DNA of 34,220 bases from an uncultured Bryobacteraceae bacterium. GTDB taxonomy: Bacteria; Acidobacteriota; Terriglobia; Bryobacterales; Bryobacteraceae. Made by a program: the position numbers and the translations under genes. The DNA lies in contig CALJAM010000040.1 of the NCBI GenBank assembly GCA_938027685.1, positions 1 to 34,220 on the forward strand. Direction: 5' to 3'. Below, in pieces: positions 1 to 7,471 of this stretch (the first letter of the stretch is position 1; the number at the start of each line of letters is the position of its first letter). Under the pieces are notes generated by a model. The model did no database searches. It was not told the DNA's origin and worked only from the letters and a program-made list of their open reading frames with translations.

Positions 1-142
<142 letters not shown>

Positions 143-145
143 TCG

Positions 146-298
146 ATGCCTCGCGAGATCGTCACCTTGCAATGCACCGAGTGCAAGCGGCGTAATTACA
201 CCACCACCAAGAACCGCAAGACGACCACGGAGCGTCTGGAGTTTCGCAAGTACTGCCCCCATTGCCGCAAACACCAGGTGCACCGCGAGGTAAAATAA
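146..298 (+). CDS. rpmG: 50S ribosomal protein L33
   Basis: A 50-residue basic protein of the large ribosomal subunit, the normal length for L33. It keeps both CxxC pairs, C10/C13 and C37/C40, so it is the zinc-binding (C+) form rather than the cysteine-free form. The central TTTKNRKTT segment and the ending HxVHREVK are typical of the family. The gene begins three bases after the tuf stop and is followed by a 70-base spacer and then tRNA-Trp, secE and nusG. That is the conserved bacterial order. No separate promoter is obvious, and read-through from tuf is likely. Confidence 0.96.
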   Translation: MPREIVTLQCTECKRRNYTTTKNRKTTTERLEFRKYCPHCRKHQVHREVK

Positions 299-368
299 GG
301 TAAGCTGGTTGATGGGCCGGGACCCCGCGCCCGGGAACCCGGCGCCTTCTGGCGATGACGAAGGACGC

Positions 369-443
369 AGGGGCGTAGGTTGAACGGTAGACCAGCGGTC
401 TCCAAAACCGCGAGTGGGGGTTCGAATCCCTCCGCCCCTGCCA
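369..443 (+). tRNA. tRNA-Trp (anticodon CCA)
   Basis: The acceptor stem pairs all seven positions: 369-375 (AGGGGCG) with 433-439 (CGCCCCT). The discriminator is G440 and the CCA end (441-443) is encoded in the DNA. The anticodon stem GCGGT (395-399) pairs with ACCGC (407-411) around the seven-base loop CTCCAAA. The anticodon is CCA at 402-404, which reads UGG for tryptophan. The T-arm holds the standard GGTTCGAATCC core. The position between rpmG and secE is the classical location of tRNA-Trp. The primary transcript probably also carries secE and nusG and is processed. Confidence 0.97.
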
Positions 444-471
444 TCCCCTTATCCCCACGAAGACAGATCCA

Positions 472-705
472 ATGACAGGAGCTGCGTGGACTGAAACGTT
501 GTTGAGGTGGCCCCGGCGCTTACGGGACTACATCCAGGAATTACAGGCCGAGATGCGCCGCGTCACGTGGCCGAACCGCAAGCAGGTGCAGGCTACGACC
601 GCGGTGGTCATCGCGGCTGTTTTCGCGTTTGCGGCGTACTTTGCGGTAGTGGATCTGGTCTTCGGGCGGTTGATCACGAAAATCTTCAACTACTTCGCAA
701 GGTAA
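472..705 (+). CDS. secE: Preprotein translocase subunit SecE
   Basis: A 77-residue single-span SecE of the short form, which clamps SecY in the SecYEG protein-conducting channel of the inner membrane. The amphipathic helix contains the family motif with Glu-Met-Arg-Arg-Val-Thr-Trp-Pro (about residues 27-34), followed by a hydrophobic span at about 42-64 and a short periplasmic tail. The gene sits between tRNA-Trp and nusG, its usual place. It starts 28 bases after the tRNA, and a purine stretch (GACAGATCC) upstream is only a weak ribosome binding site. The stop is 12 bases before nusG, consistent with co-transcription. Confidence 0.96.
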   Translation: MTGAAWTETLLRWPRRLRDYIQELQAEMRRVTWPNRKQVQATTAVVIAAVFAFAAYFAVVDLVFGRLITKIFNYFAR

Positions 706-717
706 CGGAGCGGCACG

Positions 718-1452
718 ATGTCGGAGGACTGGGACAGCGCCGGGACGCCGCCGGAGGGCGGCCTGCCGCCCGAAGAGTCGCAGGAGCTCGAACTCCAAGC
801 TTTGGCGCCCGACTTGCAAAAAGGCACCGAGGAAGCGGCGGCGCCCACGCCGCATGCTGAGGCCCAGCAAGCGCCTACGACCTCAGCTGCGCGAGAAGAC
901 GCGGGCCCGACATCGGGCGCCTCGAAAAAACAGTGGTACATCATTCACACTTACTCGGGTTTCGAACAGAAGGTGGCCGATTCGCTGCGCAGCCGTGCGG
1001 AAGCCTTCGGATACGCTGACAAGATCGGCCAGATCCTGATCCCCACCGAGGAAGTGGTCGAGGTCCGCGGGGGCAAGAAAGTCACCAGTAAGCGGCTGAT
1101 GTACCCAGGCTACGTGCTGGTCGAGCTGGAGATGAGCGATGACCTCTGGCACGCGATCCGCTCGACCCCCCGCGTGACGGGATTCGTCGGCGGCGGCACC
1201 ACACCCGTGCCGCTCACCGAACAGGAAGTGCAGGAAATTCTCAATCGGCAGGCCTCGGCTGCGGAACGCCCGCGTCCCAAGCAGACTTTCGAAAAGGGCG
1301 AAACCGTCCGCATCACCGACGGGCCTTTTGCCAGCTTCTCGGGCAAAGTGGACGAGGTCAACACCGAGCGCAACACTTTGCGCGTTCTGGTCACGATCTT
1401 CGGACGCGCCACTCCGGTGGAGCTGGAATTCGGCCAGGTGGAAAAGATCTGA
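718..1452 (+). CDS. nusG: Transcription termination/antitermination protein NusG, with N-terminal extension
   Basis: NusG binds the RNA polymerase clamp through its NGN domain and contacts Rho or ribosomal S10 through its KOW domain. The core starts near residue 70 with [17 protein letters not shown]. It includes the [12 protein letters not shown] strand and the GFVGGG segment, and ends with the KOW domain ([20 protein letters not shown] and the terminal strand at about 190-244). About 70 residues rich in Glu, Ala and Pro precede the core, so the protein has 244 residues against roughly 180 for typical NusG. The extension is in frame from an ATG with GGAGCGGC just upstream. A shorter start is not obvious, as no ATG or GTG lies at the core boundary. 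secE is 12 bases upstream and rplK is 25 bases downstream. Confidence 0.96.
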   Translation: MSEDWDSAGTPPEGGLPPEESQELELQALAPDLQKGTEEAAAPTPHAEAQQAPTTSAAREDAGPTSGASKKQWYIIHTYSGFEQKVADSLRSRAEAFGYADKIGQILIPTEEVVEVRGGKKVTSKRLMYPGYVLVELEMSDDLWHAIRSTPRVTGFVGGGTTPVPLTEQEVQEILNRQASAAERPRPKQTFEKGETVRITDGPFASFSGKVDEVNTERNTLRVLVTIFGRATPVELEFGQVEKI

Positions 1453-1477
1453 TCCGCCTGGCGCTGAGGTCTTCAAG

Positions 1478-1912
1478 ATGGCGAAACGAGTCGTAGCACA
1501 AGTGAAGTTGCAGATCCCGGCCGGCAAGGCGACCCCCGCGCCCCCGGTTGGCACAGCGCTGGGGCCGCAGGGCGTCAACATCATGGAGTTCTGCAAGGCC
1601 TTCAACGCCAAAACGTCCGGCAAGGACCAGGAAGGCCTCATCATCCCGGTCGTGGTGACGATTTATTCGGATCGCTCGTTCACGTTCGTCACCAAGACGC
1701 CGCCCGTGCCTGTCCTGATCAAGCGCGCGGTGAACATCGCCAAGGGCTCTTCGGAGCCGAACAAGAACAAGGTCGCCAAGATCACCGAGAAGCAGGTCGA
1801 GGAGATCGCGCGCATCAAGATGCCCGATCTGAACTGCTTCGATCTGGAAGCCGCCATCCGCTGCGTCAAGGGAACGTGCCGCAGCATGGGCGTCGAAATC
1901 GTTCCATCCTGA
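1478..1912 (+). CDS. rplK: 50S ribosomal protein L11
   Basis: A 144-residue L11, the usual length. It binds the GTPase-associated region of 23S rRNA and is involved in factor binding and the stringent response. The N-terminal domain has the proline-rich hinge and the signature [19 protein letters not shown]. The C-terminal rRNA-binding domain includes the ARIKMPDLN segment and ends [11 protein letters not shown]. The start is the ATG at 1478; an upstream in-frame start inside nusG (1328) would add a non-L11 tail and is rejected. In most bacteria rplA (L1) follows directly and the pair is feedback-regulated by L1. Here the next gene is an unrelated convergent radical SAM gene. Confidence 0.97.
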   Translation: MAKRVVAQVKLQIPAGKATPAPPVGTALGPQGVNIMEFCKAFNAKTSGKDQEGLIIPVVVTIYSDRSFTFVTKTPPVPVLIKRAVNIAKGSSEPNKNKVAKITEKQVEEIARIKMPDLNCFDLEAAIRCVKGTCRSMGVEIVPS

Positions 1913-1915
1913 GGC

Positions 1916-1956
1916 GGCCGGCTCGCGGCCTCCCCGACAAGCAGCCGTCCGCTGCT
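1916..1956. terminator. Two tandem hairpins between convergent genes, possible transcription end
   Basis: GGCCG (1916-1920) and CGGCC (1926-1930) form a perfect 5-bp stem with a 5-base loop. AGCAGC (1940-1945) and GCTGCT (1951-1956) form a perfect 6-bp stem with loop CGTCC. They fill the 43-base gap between the rplK stop and the stop of the convergent radical SAM gene. Neither is followed by a T-run, so this is not a classical intrinsic terminator. A bidirectional role is inferred from position only. Confidence 0.3.
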
Positions 1957-3053
1957 CAGTAATCCCGTCCCAAGAGGTGGCGGTTGCCGATGCGCACTCG
2001 CCGCAGACCCGCGGCGCGGGCCGCGCGCTCGGCCTCCTCTGCATGCCGCAGCGATGTGGGCGGCAGATCGTTCATGGCGAACTGGGGGGCGAAGCCGAGC
2101 AGCGCATACGGGATGTCGGGGTCCAGCTCTGCGATGAACCGCGCGATCCTTCCTACCTCCGCCGCATCCACGTAGCCAGGCACCAGTAGGGTGCTGGCAA
2201 CTACCAACGGCGGCTCAGGCCTCTCCCGGAACCGGGCGGCGGCGCGCGCGAAATTTTCGAACACTGCCTCGTGGGACGCGCCCGTCAAAGCCCGGTAGAT
2301 GGCTGGATCGTATGCTTTCAGGTCGAACTTGATGCAGCCGCCCGTAACGAGCGAGAGCTCTACGGCCTGATCGAGCAGCTTCGGATGACTGGTGCCGGCC
2401 GTCTCCCAACACACCGCTACGCCCCGACGCGCCAGGGCGCGGCCGGCCGCCAACGCATGCGGCATCTGGGCCGCGGGATCGCCTCCGAAGAAACACACGC
2501 ACCATGTGCGTTCGTTCGCGACGGCCGCCAGCTGCTCCGCGCTCAGGAAGCCGCCCTGCTCGGGCCTGCGCTTGCGGAAGTGCCAGTTCTGGCAGAAGAG
2601 GCAATCCAGCGTGCAAGCCTCATAGAAGACCGCGAGATTGTGGAAGCCGCGCTGCGCGCTGCCTGCGCAGACCCAGTCGGCGACACAGTTTGTGGGCAAG
2701 GGATCGCGATACCACTCGAGCATTCCCCTGCCCGGAACGCCTGCCAGGTGAACCAGCCGGCCGTTTCGCACGGTACGGAGGCCGCAGTAGCCGCGTTCTC
2801 CTTCTGCGATGCTGCACTGCCGCGAACAGAGAACGCAGCGGAAACCTGTGGGCGAATTCGGGGTCGCCTCCGGAAGACCGAACGGCCGCCGCGCCCGCAC
2901 ATGCGCGCCCTCGCTCTCGACCAGCGCCTCCCGGGGGCGTGCGCGCAGGCACTCGGCGCAAACTCCCAGGACAGCGGCCACCAGCCGCGATTGTCCTCCG
3001 CACAAGCGACACCGCGTAGCGTCGGTTCGCTCCCGCGCCAAGTCCGCACGCAT
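1956..3053 (-). CDS. AmrS-like radical SAM protein with N-terminal zinc-ribbon-like cysteines
   Basis: A 365-residue radical SAM enzyme related to the AmmeMemoRadiSam (AmrS) / pyruvate-formate-lyase-activase-like group. The order is: a zinc-ribbon-like CxxC pair (C15/C18 and C32/C35), the AmrS-type four-cysteine cluster CVLCSRQC...GYCG (C73, C76, C80, C90), then the 4Fe-4S motif CX3CX2C (C147, C151, C154) in CTLDCLFCQNWHF, and a barrel with FFGGDPA and FDLKAYD. The iron-sulfur cluster should cleave S-adenosylmethionine; the substrate is unknown. It lies tail-to-tail with rplK and head-to-head (38 bases) with a second, clearly related radical SAM gene, suggesting an ancient duplication or paired function. 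The ATG lies only about 8 bases from a TATAAT on this strand. The start could also be internal, which would remove the first CxxC pair. Confidence 0.88.
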   Translation of the reverse strand: MRADLARERTDATRCRLCGGQSRLVAAVLGVCAECLRARPREALVESEGAHVRARRPFGLPEATPNSPTGFRCVLCSRQCSIAEGERGYCGLRTVRNGRLVHLAGVPGRGMLEWYRDPLPTNCVADWVCAGSAQRGFHNLAVFYEACTLDCLFCQNWHFRKRRPEQGGFLSAEQLAAVANERTWCVCFFGGDPAAQMPHALAAGRALARRGVAVCWETAGTSHPKLLDQAVELSLVTGGCIKFDLKAYDPAIYRALTGASHEAVFENFARAAARFRERPEPPLVVASTLLVPGYVDAAEVGRIARFIAELDPDIPYALLGFAPQFAMNDLPPTSLRHAEEAERAARAAGLRRVRIGNRHLLGRDY

Positions 3054-3060
3054 CGGCCGG

Positions 3061-3069
3061 TATTATACT
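3061..3069. promoter_or_regulatory. Overlapping -10-like elements in the divergent radical SAM gap
   Basis: The AT-rich block TATTATACT stands out in a GC-rich 38-base gap. On the minus strand it reads as a perfect TATAAT (3067 to 3062), only 8 bases from the minus-strand ATG. On the plus strand TATACT (3064-3069) lies 22 bases before the plus-strand ATG. No good -35 hexamer is present at 17 bases for either direction. A shared divergent promoter, with a nearly leaderless transcript on the minus side, is an inference. Confidence 0.4.
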
Positions 3070-3091
3070 CGCATGCTGGGATGGGGCGGCC

Positions 3092-4189
3092 ATGCGTCTG
3101 GGACGAGTAGAACTTCCGGACGACGCTCCTTTCGTGCACGTAAGCCTCTTGCAAGAGCGCGCCGGCAACCGCGTGCGTTGCCTGACGTGCGAACGGCGCT
3201 GCTTGCTGGTGGAGGGCGGACTAGGCTGGTGCCGCACGAGGCAGAACCGCGGCGGCCGGCTGTTCACTCTCATCTACGGCGCCGTCTCCTCGCTCGCGGC
3301 CAACCCAATCGAGAAAAAGCCCCTGTATCATTTCCGCCCGGGAACGCACTGCCTGACCGCCGGAAGCTGGTCCTGCAACTTCGGTTGCCCCTGGTGCCAG
3401 AACTGGGAGATCAGCAAGCGGCCTCCACCCGCCACCGGGGATTATGTGGGACCCGAGCAGTTTGTCGAAATGGCCGTGCGCATGGGTTGCGAAGGCACTT
3501 CGATTTCCTTCAACGAGCCCACGTTGTCGCTGGAATGGTCGCTGGACGTCTTTCGCGCGGCGAGGCGGCGCGGCCTTTACAACACGTTTGTCACCAACGG
3601 CTACATGCGCGAAGTAGCACTGCAGCTGCTCGCCGAGGCGGGCCTCGACGCCATGAACGTCGACATCAAGGGCGACGGAGAATCAGTCCGCAGGTATTGC
3701 AGGCAGGTGGCGGTCGACCGGATCTGGTCGAATTGCCGCACAGCCCGCCACCTGGGAATCCACGTGGAGCTGACCACTCTGGTGATCCCCGGGGTCAACG
3801 ACAGCGAGGAGGTGTTGGTCGGCATCGCCCGGCGAATCGTCACCGAATTGGGGCGCGAAACGCCGTGGCACGTCACGGCCTATCACCCCGCCTGGCAGTT
3901 CCAGGCGCCGCCGACTCCCCGGGCGGCCCTGGAGCGGGCCTTACGCGCGGGCAGAGAAACCGGCTTACACTACGTCTACGTGGGCAATCTACCCGGACAC
4001 CCAGCACAAAACACCTACTGCCCGAGCTGCGGCGCGCTGCTCGTCGTGCGTTCGGGCATGAGCCTGATCCGCTCGGAGATTCGCGGGAACCGCTGTCCCT
4101 GGTGCCGACGCTGGATCCATGGAGTCTGGGAGCCTGAAGGACAACAGCAGAGAAAGGAGACCGAAGCGACATGGACTTCTTCGAACTGA
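3092..4189 (+). CDS. amrS: AmmeMemoRadiSam-type radical SAM enzyme
   Basis: A 365-residue radical SAM protein of the AmrS type. It has the N-terminal cysteine cluster CLTCERRC...GWC (C30, C33, C37, C47), the 4Fe-4S motif SCNFGCPWCQNW (C95, C99, C102), the family segment ISFNEPTLSLEW (near 138-149), the FVTNGYM and NVDIKGD strands, and VIPGVND. A C-terminal rubredoxin-like pair CPSCG...CPWC (C310/C313, C335/C338) probably binds zinc or iron. AmrS genes are usually found with Memo and AMMECR1 family genes; neither is present here. The divergent neighbour is a second relative. The 3' end overlaps a nitroreductase gene by 19 bases, so the two are translationally linked. The exact reaction is not established by the sequence. 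Confidence 0.9.
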   Translation: MRLGRVELPDDAPFVHVSLLQERAGNRVRCLTCERRCLLVEGGLGWCRTRQNRGGRLFTLIYGAVSSLAANPIEKKPLYHFRPGTHCLTAGSWSCNFGCPWCQNWEISKRPPPATGDYVGPEQFVEMAVRMGCEGTSISFNEPTLSLEWSLDVFRAARRRGLYNTFVTNGYMREVALQLLAEAGLDAMNVDIKGDGESVRRYCRQVAVDRIWSNCRTARHLGIHVELTTLVIPGVNDSEEVLVGIARRIVTELGRETPWHVTAYHPAWQFQAPPTPRAALERALRAGRETGLHYVYVGNLPGHPAQNTYCPSCGALLVVRSGMSLIRSEIRGNRCPWCRRWIHGVWEPEGQQQRKETEATWTSSN

Positions 4190-4686
4190 TCCGGGCGCGC
4201 CGTTCGATTCGGGCCTATTCCCAGCAGCCCGTCGAGGAGGACAAGCTCCAGCAGATCCTGACCGCAGCCAACCTTGCACCTTCGGCCGGCAATTTGCAGG
4301 CTTACGAAATCTACCTGGTACGTGATCGCCAGGTCCGGGTCGAGTTGGCGCGAGCCTCGCTCGAGCAGTGGTTCATCAGCGAGGCGCCTGTGGCGCTGGT
4401 CTTTTGCGCGCACCCCGAGCGTTCGGCCGCCAAGTACGGTCGGCGCGGAGTGCGCCTTTATGCCCTGCAGGATGCGACCATCGCCTGCACCTTCGCCATG
4501 CTGGCGGCGACCGAGCTGGGACTGGCCACGGTATGGGTGGGCGCCTTCGACGACGAAGGGGTGCGGCGGGCGATTCGGGCTCCGGAAGGCCACCAGCCGG
4601 TCGCGATCCTGCCGATCGGGTACCCGGCTGAACAGCCGGCTCCGGCTCCGCGGCGTTCCCTGGCCGATCTCGTGCACCAGATTTAA
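4171..4686 (+). CDS. Nitroreductase family protein (FMN-dependent)
   Basis: A 171-residue compact nitroreductase-fold protein, expected to be a cytoplasmic FMN-dependent NAD(P)H oxidoreductase. It shows the N-terminal RARRSIRAYSQQPV motif (residues 8-21) that contacts the FMN phosphate. It also has the LAPSAGNLQAYEIYLV segment (about 35-50) and the ATELGLATVWVGAF helix (about 112-125). It belongs to the short nitroreductases that work as dimers. The ATG at 4171 is preceded by AGAAAGGAG, a strong ribosome binding site, and lies inside the end of the upstream radical SAM gene (19-base overlap). Sharing a transcript with an AmrS-like enzyme suggests a redox partner role, but this is inference. 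The substrate is unknown. Confidence 0.9.
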   Translation: MDFFELIRARRSIRAYSQQPVEEDKLQQILTAANLAPSAGNLQAYEIYLVRDRQVRVELARASLEQWFISEAPVALVFCAHPERSAAKYGRRGVRLYALQDATIACTFAMLAATELGLATVWVGAFDDEGVRRAIRAPEGHQPVAILPIGYPAEQPAPAPRRSLADLVHQI

Positions 4687-4698
4687 GGGGGGGGCGGC

Positions 4699-6027
4699 TT
4701 GAAACGCACGCTCGTCCTCCTTTTTGCGTCCGTCGGCTTCGTTCACGCGGGTTCAACGTGGAAAGCAGGCGTGGCGCGCACCCTGATCACGCCGCGCGAG
4801 CCCATATGGCTCGGAGGCTACGCCGCCCGCACCAAACCATCGGAAGGCGTGCTCATGGACATCTGGGCCAAAGCCCTTGCGCTGGAGGACGGGGCGGGCG
4901 CGATTTCGGTGCTCGTCTCCGCGGAAATTCTCGGCTTCACGCGGGAGATGTCGGAGGAGATTGCGCGGCGGGCGGCGGAGCGCTACCGCCTGCCGCGCGA
5001 ACGCCTGATCCTCAGCGCCACCCACACGCATAGCGCGCCTGTCACGGGCGGTCTGCTCGAACCCGCATATCCCCTGGACGCTGCGCAGAAGGAAACCATT
5101 CGCCGCTATACCGCGTGGCTGATCGATGAGATCGTCGAACTGGTCGGCCGCGCGATCGGCGACCTAGCTCCTGCGCGACTTTTCTTCGAACAAGGGCTGG
5201 CCGGCTTCGCAGTGAACCGGCGCCGGGTGGGAGCGCGCCGGCGTCCGGGCCCGGTGGATCAGGACGTGCCCGTCCTGGCCGTGCGTACGCCGGAGGGCCG
5301 ATTGCGCGCCGTGGTCTTCGGTTACGCCTGTCACACCACGGTGCTCGCTGATTACCTGATCAACGGCGATTACGCTGGATTCGCGCAGGAGGCGCTCGAG
5401 AAGGGGTATCCCGGCGCCACCGCGATCTTCGTGCTCAACGCCGCCGCCGACGCCAATCCCCTGCCCCGCCGTTCGGTGGAGCTGGCGCGGATGTACGGTC
5501 AGATCCTGGCCGCGGCCGTGCGCGAGGTGCTCGACGGGAAGATGAAGCCGGTCGAAGGCCCGCTGGGCGCCGCGCTCGAATACGTGGATCTGCCCTTTCA
5601 GGATCCGCCTTCGCGCTCGCAGTTGACGGCGCAGCTCGAACACACCGACGCGATGCACCGCCGCCACGCACAGATGATGCTCGCCATTCTCGACCGCGAA
5701 GGCCGCCTGCCCGACCGTTATCCCTACCCGGTGCAAGTCTGGCAGTTCGGTCCCAGCCTGACGCTCATCGTTCTCGCCGGAGAGGTGGTTGTCGATTACG
5801 CACTGCGGTTCAAGAGTCGGTACGGGTGGGATGACACCTGGGTGGCAGCCTACGCCAATGACGTGTTCGCCTACATCCCTTCGCTGCGCGTACTGAAGGA
5901 AGGCGGCTACGAGGGTGGCGGGGCTATGATCGCCTACGGTCAGCCCGCGCCCTTCCGCGAGTCCGTCGAGGAACTCATCGCCGGCAAAGTGGACGAACTG
6001 GTCGGCCGACTACGCGGGGCGCGGTAG
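4699..6027 (+). CDS. Neutral/alkaline ceramidase-like secreted hydrolase
   Basis: A 442-residue protein with an N-terminal signal peptide (hydrophobic run TLVLLFASVGFVHAG), so probably periplasmic or secreted. It matches the neutral/alkaline non-lysosomal ceramidase N-terminal domain. Visible features are GVARTLITPREPIWLGGYAAR near the start, the metal-binding SATHTHSAP motif (about residues 109-117), a second histidine in YACHTT, and FVLNAAADANP (about 250). In true ceramidases the last segment carries the nucleophilic serine in a GDxSPN-type motif; here it reads ADANP, so ceramidase activity is doubtful. The start is TTG at 4699 after a GGGG-rich ribosome binding site; it is chosen because it gives a complete signal peptide. 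The gene lies 12 bases after the nitroreductase stop and could share its transcript. Confidence 0.85.
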   Translation: MKRTLVLLFASVGFVHAGSTWKAGVARTLITPREPIWLGGYAARTKPSEGVLMDIWAKALALEDGAGAISVLVSAEILGFTREMSEEIARRAAERYRLPRERLILSATHTHSAPVTGGLLEPAYPLDAAQKETIRRYTAWLIDEIVELVGRAIGDLAPARLFFEQGLAGFAVNRRRVGARRRPGPVDQDVPVLAVRTPEGRLRAVVFGYACHTTVLADYLINGDYAGFAQEALEKGYPGATAIFVLNAAADANPLPRRSVELARMYGQILAAAVREVLDGKMKPVEGPLGAALEYVDLPFQDPPSRSQLTAQLEHTDAMHRRHAQMMLAILDREGRLPDRYPYPVQVWQFGPSLTLIVLAGEVVVDYALRFKSRYGWDDTWVAAYANDVFAYIPSLRVLKEGGYEGGGAMIAYGQPAPFRESVEELIAGKVDELVGRLRGAR

Positions 6028-6073
6028 CGCCACCGTGCGGCGCTGCCCTCAATCGGCGTATTGTGGTGCTGAT

Positions 6074-7471
6074 ATGTGGCGCGAACTGTTGCCCATAACT
6101 GTGATTCTTTTGGCGACACGCAACTCCGTGGCCGAAAACAGGCCCGGCAAACCGAAAGGAGGCTGGCGGCTGGTGACGCTCGATCCGGGCCACTTTCACG
6201 CCGCGCTGATCCACAAGCGAGCGTACCCGGACGTTTCGCCGCAGGTCTTCGTCTATGCCCCGCTGGGACCTGACCTGCTTGCCCACCTGGCGCGTATCCA
6301 CCAGTTCAACACGCGCCCGGAAGATCCGACCTCCTGGCGGCTGCAAATCTACGCGGGTCCGGACTTCCTCGAACGGATGCTCGCGGAGAAGCACGGTCAG
6401 ATCGTGGTGCTATCCGGCCATAACCGCGGCAAGATCGGCCGCATCCAGGCTTGCCTCGATGCGGGCCTTCACGTGCTTGCCGATAAGCCCTGGATCCTGG
6501 AGCCATCCGAGCTCCCCCTGCTCCAGGCTGCGCTTCGTACGGCAGAGCGCAACGGCCTCATCGCTTACGACATCATGACCGAGCGTTTCGAAGTGACCAA
6601 CATGCTCCAGCGAGAGCTGGCGGCCGATCGCGAAATCCTGGGGGACATCGAGCGCGGCTCGCCCGATTCGCCCGCGGTCGTGATGGAAAGCGTGCACCAC
6701 ATCTACAAGACCGTGGCGGGCGTGCCGGCGCTGCGGCCGCTCTCGTTCTTCGATATCGAAGAACAAGGCGAGGGCCTGACCGATGTGGGCACGCACCTGG
6801 TGGATCTGGTGCAGTGGATCCTGTTTCCCGAACAGTCGCTCGACTGGCAAGAAGACGTGACCGTGCTCGCCGGTGAGCGGTGGCCGGAAGCTCTCACGCG
6901 CGAACAATTTCGGCGAGTGACCGGTGCGGAGGACTTCCCCGACAATCTCCGGCGCTGGGTGCGGGGTGACCGCTTCGAATACTACTGCAACAATCGGGTC
7001 GTCTACCGCCTGCGCGACGTTCACGTCCGGCTGGACGTGCTGTGGCGCTACGAAGCGCCGGCGGGCGGCGGCGACACTCACTATGCCGTCATCCGCGGCT
7101 CGCGCGCCCGCGTCGAGATCCGCCAGGGCGCGCCTGAGAACTTCCGCCCCGAACTGTACGTGATCCCCAATCGAAAGGAGGATCTGGCGCCGATCCGCAC
7201 GGCTCTCGAGCGCCGCCTTGGGGAGTTGCAGAAGCGCTATCCGGGCGTCGGGCTGCGCGAACGCGAACTCGGGCTTTGGATCACCATCCCCGACGCCTTG
7301 AGGGTCGGGCACGAAGCCCATTTCGGGGAAGTCGTCGAGCGGTTTCTCTGGTATCTGGAAGAACCAGGGCGGCTGCCCGGTTGGGAGGCGCCCAACATGC
7401 TCGTCAAGTACGCGATCACGACCCAGGGGGTCGCCCTGGCTCGAAAGGCGCAAGCAGCGCAAACGCAATAA
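6074..7471 (+). CDS. Gfo/Idh/MocA-type oxidoreductase with putative oxidoreductase C-terminal domain
   Basis: A 465-residue exported protein with a hydrophobic N-terminus (WRELLPITVILLATRNSVAE). It resembles the large acidobacterial/planctomycetal Gfo/Idh/MocA relatives with a 'putative oxidoreductase C-terminal' domain. The N-terminal half contains LVTLDPGHFHAALIHK, a Rossmann-like strand IVVLSGHNRGKI, and HVLADKPWIL, a DKP variant of the family's EKP nucleotide-contact motif. The C-terminal half contains EGLTDVGTHLVDLVQW, typical of the second domain. The start is the ATG at 6074; an upstream in-frame GTG at 6035 would put extra residues ahead of the signal sequence. The last 56 bases overlap the convergent cysteine-cluster gene. 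NAD(P)-dependent sugar or polyol oxidation is the family expectation; the substrate is unknown. Confidence 0.82.
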   Translation: MWRELLPITVILLATRNSVAENRPGKPKGGWRLVTLDPGHFHAALIHKRAYPDVSPQVFVYAPLGPDLLAHLARIHQFNTRPEDPTSWRLQIYAGPDFLERMLAEKHGQIVVLSGHNRGKIGRIQACLDAGLHVLADKPWILEPSELPLLQAALRTAERNGLIAYDIMTERFEVTNMLQRELAADREILGDIERGSPDSPAVVMESVHHIYKTVAGVPALRPLSFFDIEEQGEGLTDVGTHLVDLVQWILFPEQSLDWQEDVTVLAGERWPEALTREQFRRVTGAEDFPDNLRRWVRGDRFEYYCNNRVVYRLRDVHVRLDVLWRYEAPAGGGDTHYAVIRGSRARVEIRQGAPENFRPELYVIPNRKEDLAPIRTALERRLGELQKRYPGVGLRERELGLWITIPDALRVGHEAHFGEVVERFLWYLEEPGRLPGWEAPNMLVKYAITTQGVALARKAQAAQTQ

